From contig JAUVJV010000050.1 of the NCBI GenBank assembly GCA_030592245.1, positions 1 to 9,513 on the forward strand: DNA of 9,513 nt. Direction: 5' to 3'. A model generated the notes under the pieces. The model had not been told where the DNA came from. It saw only the letters and a program-made list of their open reading frames with translations, and ran no database searches. Source of the DNA: Candidatus Eiseniibacteriota bacterium. Its GTDB lineage: Bacteria; Arandabacterota; Arandabacteria; Arandabacterales; Arandabacteraceae. This document shows positions 1 through 5,388 of the stretch, one piece after another (the stretch's first letter is position 1; every line of letters starts with the position of its first letter). The translations under genes were made by a program, and so were the position numbers.

Positions 1-407
1 ATGTTGGCAAACTCCACCCATGATGGATCCACTTCGGCGCGGGCAAGAATGTCACGGTAGAGCTTGCCATAGAGCCGCTCGCTGCATCCGGCCACCACTA
101 CCCTGTCGATACCGCGCTTCGCTATCATGGATGTGAAACCCTCGATCTCGGTCCTCGTGCTGGGATAAGACTGCGCCTCGACGAGCGCGACGCCGGGGAC
201 TTTCTTGAGTTTCTTAAGAAGCGGCTCCAGGTTCAGCCCGGCCGAGAGATCGCCCTCGAGCTGGGTTACGATCACGGCGACATCTCCCGGCGTCGCATCA
301 CCACCGGGAGTCTTCAGCCTGCCGCTTTGCTTCTTCGGCCCGCTGCTACGCTCTTTTCTCTTGCCGCTTCGCTTTCTCGTCCCGCCGCTTTGCTTCTTCG
401 TCTTCAT
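1..407 (-). CDS. HdrA-like heterodisulfide reductase subunit A, N-terminal part (cut by window edge)
   Basis: Translating the minus strand from ATG at 407 gives 135 residues running off the window. Residues 1-40 are very basic and low-complexity (Lys/Arg/Ser/Gly, e.g. KKQSG repeated). From about residue 42 the sequence follows the N-terminal domain that precedes the FAD domain in HdrA: a hydrophobic strand (VAVIVTQLEGDLS), then a segment reading VVVAGCSERLYGK near 103-115, then a D-P-x-W-x-E-F-A-N stretch like the HdrA 'NPYLFEMANIREH' region. In HdrA this domain leads into an FAD domain that takes part in flavin-based electron bifurcation. The cysteine usual in the first strand (ICHCGGN-type) is not seen; Cys108 is the only Cys in the visible part. 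It begins 13 nt after the NuoG-N-like stop, with purine-rich GAGGAG just upstream, so it is the last visible gene of the operon. The FAD, 4Fe-4S and any Sec/Cys motifs lie outside the window, so the subtype stays open. Confidence 0.72.
   Translation of the reverse strand, partial: MKTKKQSGGTRKRSGKRKERSSGPKKQSGRLKTPGGDATPGDVAVIVTQLEGDLSAGLNLEPLLKKLKKVPGVALVEAQSYPSTRTEIEGFTSMIAKRGIDRVVVAGCSERLYGKLYRDILARAEVDPSWVEFAN
321..400. repeat. Short direct repeats encoding a Lys/Arg-Ser-Gly-rich N-terminal tail
   Basis: A 17-base unit, GCCGCTTTGCTTCTTCG on the plus strand, occurs at 321-337 and again at 384-400, with a degenerate copy (GCCGCTTCGCTTTCTCG) at 363-379. On the coding strand these give KKQSG and RKRSG repeats in the basic tail of the HdrA-like protein. 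Repeat slippage is the likely origin; no separate function is visible. Confidence 0.6.
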
Positions 408-420
408 GCTCCTCGTCCGC

Positions 421-1071
421 TCAGCCTCCCATATAGTAGGTTTCGCAGATAATGCACCTGCCCACCCCGTCCTTACCCTCCACCCGGTGCATGCCCCGCC
501 GGGCGAATACCTTGTCGAGGTCGAAGGTCCTTGCCGGGCAGATGGTGGTACAGGTCCCGCAGCCGATGCAGGCATTGGACACCAGCCCGAAAGGCGGCGC
601 CACCACGCTCTCGTGGCCCCGCTGGGCAAAACCGATGGCTCTGACTCCCACGATCTCGGCGCAGGCCCTCACGCACATCCCGCAGAGATAGCAATCCTCG
701 TCGCTCTTCGGGAAGGGAACTTTCTTGACGCCGAGTTTCCTGGCCATCGCCTTAATGCTCTCGATATTGGGACAGCGGGCAAGCAGGAGCATGATCAGGG
801 TCTTCCTTATCTCCCTGATCCCGGGCGTGGAGGTCCTTACGACCATCCCGTCGCCGGCCGGCGTCACACAGGAGGCCATCGTCCTGGTTCTGTCGCCGCT
901 CTTCACTTCCACCACGCACAACCTGCACGAACCGTACGGTTCCAGGGCCTCGTGATGACACAGCGTCGGGATATCGATACCGTGCTCGCGGGCAATGCCG
1001 AGGATGGTCTGACCCCGCCGGAAGGTGAACTTCCGCCCGTCTATCCTGATGCTCTTCGCTCTCTCAGCCAT
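421..1071 (-). CDS. NuoG-N/HoxU-like iron-sulfur subunit of an NADH-dependent oxidoreductase
   Basis: The 216-residue protein has an N-terminal plant-type [2Fe-2S] ferredoxin domain with Cys38, Cys49, Cys52 and Cys68 (TLCHHE, GSCRLC, ASC), followed by two [4Fe-4S] motifs: Cys127-x2-Cys130-x2-Cys133-x3-Cys137 (CYLCGMCVRAC) and Cys168-x2-Cys171-x2-Cys174-x3-Cys178 (CIGCGTCTTICP). This is the domain order of the N-terminus of NuoG, HndD and HoxU. The H-cluster domain of [FeFe]-hydrogenase and the NuoG molybdopterin-type domain are both absent. The His-Cys3 cluster usual between the ferredoxin and [4Fe-4S] parts is not recognisable. An additional C206-x2-C209 pair sits near the C-terminus. Its start is 6 nt after the NuoF-like stop, with AGGAG very close to the ATG, so translation is probably coupled. 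It likely wires electrons from the NuoF-like flavin to the HdrA-like protein encoded next. Confidence 0.85.
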   Translation of the reverse strand: MAERAKSIRIDGRKFTFRRGQTILGIAREHGIDIPTLCHHEALEPYGSCRLCVVEVKSGDRTRTMASCVTPAGDGMVVRTSTPGIREIRKTLIMLLLARCPNIESIKAMARKLGVKKVPFPKSDEDCYLCGMCVRACAEIVGVRAIGFAQRGHESVVAPPFGLVSNACIGCGTCTTICPARTFDLDKVFARRGMHRVEGKDGVGRCIICETYYMGG

Positions 1072-1077
1072 CGGCTC

Positions 1078-2916
1078 CTATTCCACGTAGATCGCGTCAC
1101 CCGCGATCGCGTCAAACTTGCAAACCTCATAACACGCCCCGCACTTGATGCACTTGTCCTGGTCCAGGTTATGGGGCTGGGACCTCGGCCCGGATATCGC
1201 CCCAACCGGGCAGGCCCGAACGCATCTCTGGCACCCGGTGCACTTGCCCGCGACCACCCGGTAGATGATCAGGGCCTTACACACCCCCGCAGGGCAACGC
1301 TTCTTGTATATATGCGCCTCATACTCATCCCGGAAATACTTGAGAGTCGTCAATACCGGGTTGGGCGCGGTCGCTCCCAGTCCGCAGAGGGATGCTTCCT
1401 TTATGGTAAACGCCAGGCGCTCCAGGAGCTCGATGTCCCCGCGCTTTCCCTTTCCCTCGACTATCCGGTCGAGGATCTCCCTCATCCTGGTAATGCCTTC
1501 CCTGCAGGGCGTGCACTTGCCGCATGATTCATCCTCGAGAAACTCCACGAAGTAGCGAGCCACATCCACCATGCAGGTCTCGTCGTCCATCACGATGAGC
1601 CCGCCCGAGCCCATTATGGAACCGGCCCTGGCCAGCTCTTCATAATCAACCGGGATGTCCATCATGTCGGCCGGTATGCATCCTCCCGACGGCCCTCCGG
1701 TCTGCACAGCCTTAAGCTCCCTGTCCTTCAGGACCCCGCCCCCGATATCGAAGATGATCTGCCTCATGGTGGTACCCATCGGGACCTCAATGAGACCGGT
1801 GTTCTTCACCTTCCCGACCAGCGAGAAGACCTTTGTCCCCTTGCTCCGGGCAGTGCCCAGGGAGGCGTACCAGGCGCCGCCCCTCAGGGCGATGGGCGGC
1901 ACATTGGCCCAGGTCTCGACATTATTCACATTGGTAGGCTTGCCCCACAATCCGCTCTGGGCGGGAAACGGCGGCCTCGGCCGCGGCTTGCCCTCCTTGC
2001 CTTCGATCGATGCCATCAGCGCGGTCTCTTCCCCACACACGAAGGCCCCCGCCCCCCGGACCACATCGATATCGAAACTGAAGTCGCTCTTCAGAATACT
2101 CTCACCCAGCAGGCCATAGGCGCGTGCGTCATCGATCGCCTTGATCACCCGATCGCACGCAAGCGGATATTCCTCCCGGACGTACACATAACCGCGCGTG
2201 GCGCCGATCGCACGCGCGCCGATTATCATGCCCTCGATCACGGAGTGAGGGTCGCTTTCCAGCAGGCTCCGGTCCATGAAAGCGCCCGGATCACCCTCGT
2301 CGGCATTGCAGATGATGTACTTGTCATCACACGATGGCGAGTTCCGGCAGATCTCCCACTTAAGACCCGTGGGAAAACCACCCCCGCCCCTGCCCCGCAG
2401 GCCGGCCTTCTTGACCTCCGCGACTATCTGCTCCGGCTTCATCTCGGTCACGGCCTTCGCCATCCCGAGGTAGCCCTCATTTGCTATGTAATCATCTATG
2501 CTGTCGGGGTCTATCCGCCCCCGGTTACGCATGGCAATCAGCACCTGGTCCTTGAAGAAGCCGGACTCCCCCAGGGCAGGGATCGGGCCCGGCTCGACCT
2601 TCGCCTTCGCGGCGAGCCGCCGGACGACCTTTCCGCCGGCCACGTGCTTCTTAACGATCTCTGCTGCATCCCCGGGAGTAACTCCCGTGTAGACAGTGCC
2701 ATCAGGTTCCACCGTGACTACGGGACCACCCCCGCAACGGGCGCTGCACCTGCCCTTCTTCACCTTCACCCTGGCTCCCGGAAGATTCTCCTTGAGAGCC
2801 GCCTTGAGGGCGGCCGCCACGTCCCTCGCCCCGGCGAGCACGCAGCAGCTGCCGTGGCATACGCTGAGACTTCTCGTCTTCGTCACGGCTTTCTTGCTCA
2901 CAGTGGTCCTACTCAT
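1078..2916 (-). CDS. NuoF/HndC-like NAD(P)H-binding flavoprotein with extra ferredoxin domains
   Basis: The 612-residue protein has the layout of HndC/HydB and related NuoF subunits. Residues about 16-92 form a thioredoxin-like [2Fe-2S] domain (Cys20, Cys24/25, Cys57, Cys61). The NuoF core follows: the Gly-rich NADH/FMN loop GLRGRGGGGFPTGLKW (172-187), CNADEGDPGAFMDR (203-216) and the GAGAFVCGEETAL motif. The core [4Fe-4S] cluster uses Cys465, Cys468, Cys471 (SCGKCTPCREG) and Cys511 (LCGLG). The C-terminus adds two [4Fe-4S] motifs at Cys559/562/565/569 and Cys589/592/595/599. The family oxidises or reduces NAD(P)H at FMN and passes electrons through the clusters in the cytoplasm. The ATG overlaps the preceding receiver-NuoE gene by 8 nt, and the next gene starts 6 nt after the stop, consistent with one complex. 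All key residues appear intact. HndC/HydB-type versus Hdr-linked NuoF cannot be settled by sequence alone; the HdrA-like neighbour favours the latter. Confidence 0.93.
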   Translation of the reverse strand: MSRTTVSKKAVTKTRSLSVCHGSCCVLAGARDVAAALKAALKENLPGARVKVKKGRCSARCGGGPVVTVEPDGTVYTGVTPGDAAEIVKKHVAGGKVVRRLAAKAKVEPGPIPALGESGFFKDQVLIAMRNRGRIDPDSIDDYIANEGYLGMAKAVTEMKPEQIVAEVKKAGLRGRGGGGFPTGLKWEICRNSPSCDDKYIICNADEGDPGAFMDRSLLESDPHSVIEGMIIGARAIGATRGYVYVREEYPLACDRVIKAIDDARAYGLLGESILKSDFSFDIDVVRGAGAFVCGEETALMASIEGKEGKPRPRPPFPAQSGLWGKPTNVNNVETWANVPPIALRGGAWYASLGTARSKGTKVFSLVGKVKNTGLIEVPMGTTMRQIIFDIGGGVLKDRELKAVQTGGPSGGCIPADMMDIPVDYEELARAGSIMGSGGLIVMDDETCMVDVARYFVEFLEDESCGKCTPCREGITRMREILDRIVEGKGKRGDIELLERLAFTIKEASLCGLGATAPNPVLTTLKYFRDEYEAHIYKKRCPAGVCKALIIYRVVAGKCTGCQRCVRACPVGAISGPRSQPHNLDQDKCIKCGACYEVCKFDAIAGDAIYVE

Positions 2917-3790
2917 AGCGTGACAGCACCTCGGGGATCTTCTCCTGGGTCATCTTCCCGTAGAACTTCCCGTCGACCATGAAGACCGGCGCCAGTCCGC
3001 AGCATCCGACGCACCTCACCGACTCCAGTGAGAACCGGTCATCATAAGTCGTCTCTCCGGAAGGCACGCCCAGCTCCCGTTCAAAGCTCTCCAGGAGCTT
3101 CTGCCCTCCGCGCACATGGCAGGCGGTTCCCAGGCAGACATGCACCAGGTGCCTGCCTCTGGGGCGCAGGCTGAATGCTTTGTAGAAAGTGGCGATGCCG
3201 TATACGCGCGGAAGTGAGACGTTTAGCCGCCGGGCAACAAACCGCAGGGCATCCTGGGGAAGGTAGTTCAGGTCCTTCTGTATGTCCTGAAGATAGGAGA
3301 TCAGCATGGAGTCGGAGTAGTCATGCCGGGAGAGTATGCCGTCGATCGCGGCCAGGCTCTCGGGGTCATCGAAGGTTCTCACCCGCCGTTCCTTCGCACG
3401 CTGCCTCGTCTCGACCGCCATCAGCTCTCTCTCGAGAGCATGCGAGATGGTCTCAAGCAGGTATGACGCGGAACCGGACTTGGCGACATAGTTGTACGCG
3501 CCTCTGCGCATGGCCTCGACGGCCGGCTCGACCTCGGGCAACTCCGTTTCACAGATAACGGGTAAGGCCGGCTGCAAGGAACGCGCGGTAGCCAGAAGCG
3601 CCATGCCCTCGTTGCCGGGAAGGTCGAGATCGAGGATCACGAGATGCGGAGGATGGCTGCCCAGCTCCGCGAGAAGCGATGGTCCATCTTGAGCGAACCG
3701 GACGGTGTAGCCTTCCTTGGAGAGGGCCCTCTCAATATCCGATCTCCGTCCGGCCTCCTGCTCGAGTATGAGTACTTCTAGACCAAGCAA
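2909..3790 (-). CDS. Response-regulator receiver domain fused to NuoE-like [2Fe-2S] subunit
   Basis: The 293-residue protein has two parts. Residues about 3-122 look like a CheY-type receiver: hydrophobic strand VLILEQE, phospho-acceptor candidate Asp54 in LVILDLDLPGNEG, Thr82 and Lys104 (YNYVAKSGS). The usual Asp-Asp acidic pair is replaced by Glu10-Gln11-Glu12, so Mg2+ binding and phosphorylation may be weakened. After a charged linker, residues about 142-293 form a NuoE/HndA-like domain with the helical segment before the fold and [2Fe-2S] ligands Cys219, Cys224, Cys260 and Cys264 (VCLGTACHVRGG, VRCVGCCGLAPV). NuoE partners NuoF in NADH oxidation. The start is a TTG at 3788-3790, supported by GAAAGG 7 nt upstream; no in-frame ATG occurs before residue 63. 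Standard NuoE is about 160 residues, so the extra length is the receiver. The fusion suggests direct signal input to, or a structural role in, the electron-transfer complex; that is inference. Confidence 0.88.
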   Translation of the reverse strand: MLGLEVLILEQEAGRRSDIERALSKEGYTVRFAQDGPSLLAELGSHPPHLVILDLDLPGNEGMALLATARSLQPALPVICETELPEVEPAVEAMRRGAYNYVAKSGSASYLLETISHALERELMAVETRQRAKERRVRTFDDPESLAAIDGILSRHDYSDSMLISYLQDIQKDLNYLPQDALRFVARRLNVSLPRVYGIATFYKAFSLRPRGRHLVHVCLGTACHVRGGQKLLESFERELGVPSGETTYDDRFSLESVRCVGCCGLAPVFMVDGKFYGKMTQEKIPEVLSRYE

Positions 3791-3817
3791 TAGCCGACCT
3801 TTCTACAGCAGTACAGC

Positions 3818-4186
3818 CTAGTGGATACGCTCGCACCCAACTCCGATCGCGTAGTCGCTGACGGGCTGGTGTCCCAGCACATGCTCTGAGTATATTCGCC
3901 TTGCCTTTGCCGGGTCGACGTTGACGTATTTCACAGGCGGGGCGCCGGTGACCTCGACCGTGAGCATAGGCTCGCGAGAACACAGTCCGGCGCATCCTGA
4001 GGTCTTGATGACCACGCCGGACCGCCCCATCTCGCTTGCAACATCAAGTACTGCCTGAAGCACTTCTTCCGCACCGGAGGCGATACCACATGTCCCCATG
4101 TGGATTACAATGGTGACTTCTTCAGATCTGCGTTCCCTGAGCTCGTTGTGGAGTTTCTTGAGCTTCAGAGGATCAAGTCTTTCCAA
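3818..4186 (-). CDS. HndB-like thioredoxin-fold [2Fe-2S] protein
   Basis: The 122-residue product resembles HndB, a small subunit found with NADP-reducing and bifurcating [FeFe]-hydrogenases. It has a short charged N-terminal helix, then IVIHMGTCGIASGA (Cys33), TSGCAGLCSREP (Cys65, Cys69), and the family's VTGAPPVKYVNVDPAKARRI stretch read in pieces near 79-98. Only three of the usual four cluster-type cysteines are in these motifs, as is common in this family; Cys118 near the C-terminus is an additional one. I prefer a TTG start at 4184-4186 because AAGGTGA lies 5 nt upstream. An ATG at 4225 in the same frame would add 13 residues but has no well-placed ribosome site. It lies 27 nt before the receiver-NuoE gene and 68 nt after the DRTGG gene. 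Its exact role is not established; it is presumably an accessory electron carrier or assembly factor. Confidence 0.85.
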   Translation of the reverse strand: MERLDPLKLKKLHNELRERRSEEVTIVIHMGTCGIASGAEEVLQAVLDVASEMGRSGVVIKTSGCAGLCSREPMLTVEVTGAPPVKYVNVDPAKARRIYSEHVLGHQPVSDYAIGVGCERIH

Positions 4187-4254
4187 GCTACTCACCTTCC
4201 GGGTTTGGCGGCATGGGCACACCATGCTGAACAGGAAAGCGTCCCTTGGAGCTT

Positions 4255-4593
4255 CTATGCTGTAGGCTTCACTCCAGCCTCAAAAAGCTTAACCGCCACC
4301 TGAAAGGTATCCAGGTCGGTATTGAACAGGGCAACGCCGACCCTGTCAGCCATCTGTACTGTATCCTCAGGGACCTTCTTGCCCCTTACCACGATGATCG
4401 CCGGGACATCAACCAGGTTGGCGGCGGCCACGATATTCTTGTGCGTCTGCACCGTTACCCAGACATTGCCCGCCTTCGCGCCCGCCATGACGTCGCTCAG
4501 CATGTCGGAGACAAAGGCCCCGTCGACCTCGGTGTCGCCGACCTCATTCAAGGCATTCAACTTGAGTTTGGACTGCAGTTCCTTGACCGTCAC
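4255..4593 (-). CDS. DRTGG-domain protein
   Basis: The 112-residue protein matches the stand-alone DRTGG domain family: D20-T-E-V-x-G25 in place of the name motif, then AFVSDMLSDVMAGAK, VWVTVQTHKNIVAAA (around 44-58), an IIVVRGKKVPEDT strand-turn and a C-terminal helix. DRTGG domains occur in phosphotransacetylases, in CBS-domain proteins and as small proteins beside HydABC/Hnd-type genes. The biochemical role is unknown, with nucleotide sensing often supposed. Translation starts at GTG 4591-4593, preceded by a strong GAAGGAGG with 7-nt spacing. It lies 24 nt after the zinc-ribbon gene stop, clearly in the same operon. Its presence supports assignment of the locus to the Hnd/Hyd-related redox family even though no hydrogenase is seen. 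Confidence 0.85.
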   Translation of the reverse strand: MTVKELQSKLKLNALNEVGDTEVDGAFVSDMLSDVMAGAKAGNVWVTVQTHKNIVAAANLVDVPAIIVVRGKKVPEDTVQMADRVGVALFNTDLDTFQVAVKLFEAGVKPTA

Positions 4594-4617
4594 AGTTCAG
4601 CCTCCTTCAATTACGCC

Positions 4618-5151
4618 CTAGGTCTCCGGGGTCAGACTCAGCATGCCGACGTCCCGCAACATCTCGCCGCGGCAGGTGTGCGGGCTCTTCCTGAGCGAGC
4701 CGGGCACAACCAGAATCTTCTTCCCCGGGGTCCGGAGTCTAGACGTGAAATGCGATGTGAGAACATCGAGCTTGTCCACGGAGAGGTCAATCTCCTCACC
4801 GGCCTTGTATGCCAGCGCCGCGTACACCCAGATGTTCTGGCCCTCACAGATCTTTGAAAGGATATTGAGATGACATGACTCATCGCAGCCGGCACACTGC
4901 ATCAGGCCCATCCGTTCCTCGAAGGTCACGATGGTCTTACACTTCTCACACTCGAGATCGAATTTCATAGACTGGGCACTGCCGGCATAATTAAAGTAAT
5001 GCTCGCCTTCCTTGTACTCGTCCTTGGGCGGCGCATCCTCATACGAGAAATAGACCCTGGTCTTGTTGCAGTGGTAGCAATTCTCGGTAACAATGAAACC
5101 ATCTCGGAGGTTGGTCTTGTTCCAGAGGTGCCTGCACTTATCACGTACCAT
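4618..5151 (-). CDS. Cysteine-rich zinc-ribbon-like protein of unknown function
   Basis: I do not recognise this 177-residue protein. It carries several metal-type cysteine pairs: Cys6, Cys25-x2-Cys28 (CYHC), Cys68-x2-Cys71 (CEKC), Cys86-x2-Cys89-x3-Cys93 (CAGCDESC), Cys102 and Cys160. The N-terminal half suggests two zinc ribbons or rubredoxin-like knuckles. The C-terminal half has a soluble alpha/beta look (IWVYAALAYKAGEEI, KILVVPGSLRKS) and no membrane segment. The start at ATG 5149-5151 is preceded by GGAG with 6-nt spacing; the open frame extends further upstream, but that part overlaps the promoter and repeat region. It is the first gene of the operon, 24 nt before the DRTGG gene. Context suggests a regulator, assembly factor or metal-binding accessory of the redox complex. 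Iron-sulfur rather than zinc binding cannot be excluded. Confidence 0.8.
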   Translation of the reverse strand: MVRDKCRHLWNKTNLRDGFIVTENCYHCNKTRVYFSYEDAPPKDEYKEGEHYFNYAGSAQSMKFDLECEKCKTIVTFEERMGLMQCAGCDESCHLNILSKICEGQNIWVYAALAYKAGEEIDLSVDKLDVLTSHFTSRLRTPGKKILVVPGSLRKSPHTCRGEMLRDVGMLSLTPET

Positions 5152-5177
5152 GTCCCTCTCCCTGTGCAGATGTGGTG

Positions 5178-5193
5178 TCAGGCTGTTGCCTGA
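5178..5193 (-). other. Hairpin in the 5' leader of the redox operon
   Basis: On the coding strand TCAGGC-AACA-GCCTGA forms a perfect 6-bp stem with a four-base loop, 26 nt upstream of the zinc-ribbon ATG and downstream of the predicted transcription start. There is no T tract, so it is not a simple terminator. It may stabilise the leader or be a binding site for a dimeric regulator; its role is unknown. Confidence 0.35.
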
Positions 5194-5217
5194 AGCAGAT
5201 GTAATCCTTTTCAAGCC

Positions 5218-5246
5218 AGCATAGGGGCGGGAAGGCCCAATGTCAA
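5218..5246 (-). promoter_or_regulatory. Predicted sigma70-type promoter of the NADH-Hdr operon
   Basis: Reading the minus strand, TTGACA (5241-5246) is a perfect -35 hexamer, followed by a 17-bp spacer and TATGCT (5218-5223), a 4/6 match to the -10 consensus. Transcription would start near 5210, giving a leader of about 60 nt before the ATG at 5151. It sits between the repeat cluster and the first operon gene, exactly where a promoter is needed. No operator is evident beyond the leader hairpin. Confidence 0.6.
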
Positions 5247-5249
5247 ATG

Positions 5250-5371
5250 AAAAGGGGACAGAAACCATTATCAACTTGGAACAGAAGGGGGACAGCACCC
5301 TACCCTGCATATCGAAAAGGGCGCTGTCCCCTTTTTCCTATTTCCCGAAGTGAAATAGGTGTCTGTCCCCC
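5250..5371. repeat. Cluster of GGGGACAG inverted repeats (dispersed palindromic element)
   Basis: Four copies of a GGGGACAG core lie within 122 bases: AAAAGGGGACAG at 5250-5261, GGGGGACAGC at 5286-5295, and inverted copies GCTGTCCCC at 5323-5331 and CTGTCCCCC at 5363-5371. The inner pair can form a stem (9 bp, one mismatch, then CCC/GGG), and the outer pair brackets it. Between the two inverted copies, CCTATTTC (5337-5344) pairs with GAAATAGG (5352-5359). Next to it, 5371-5390 holds a 10-bp tandem CATTTATACC/CATTTATACT that touches the sulfatase stop codon. This pattern is like dispersed palindromic repeats mobilised by REP-associated Y1 transposases; no transposase is present here. A T tract follows the inner stem on the plus strand, but no plus-strand gene precedes it. 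Confidence 0.65.
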
Positions 5372-5388
5372 ATTTATACCCATTTATA

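Noticed and set aside
421..423. TGA at the end of the NuoG-N-like gene as a second selenocysteine codon
   Set aside because: Continuing past it gives only a short Arg/Glu/Lys-rich stretch ending in TAG, the domain is already complete, and the next gene starts 13 nt later. An ordinary stop.
205..1527. Long plus-strand open frame of 440 codons
   Set aside because: It lies antisense to three iron-sulfur/flavoprotein genes with clear motifs. Its translation is rich in Pro/Arg/His and has no recognisable domain, as expected for a high-GC shadow frame.
2245..2982. Plus-strand open frame of 245 codons
   Set aside because: It is antisense to the NuoF-like gene over its NADH-binding region; a compositional shadow.
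5287..5336. Hairpin followed by TTTTT as a rho-independent terminator
   Set aside because: The T tract lies on the plus strand, but all genes nearby are on the minus strand, where the hairpin is not followed by T residues. It is better explained as part of the palindromic repeat cluster.
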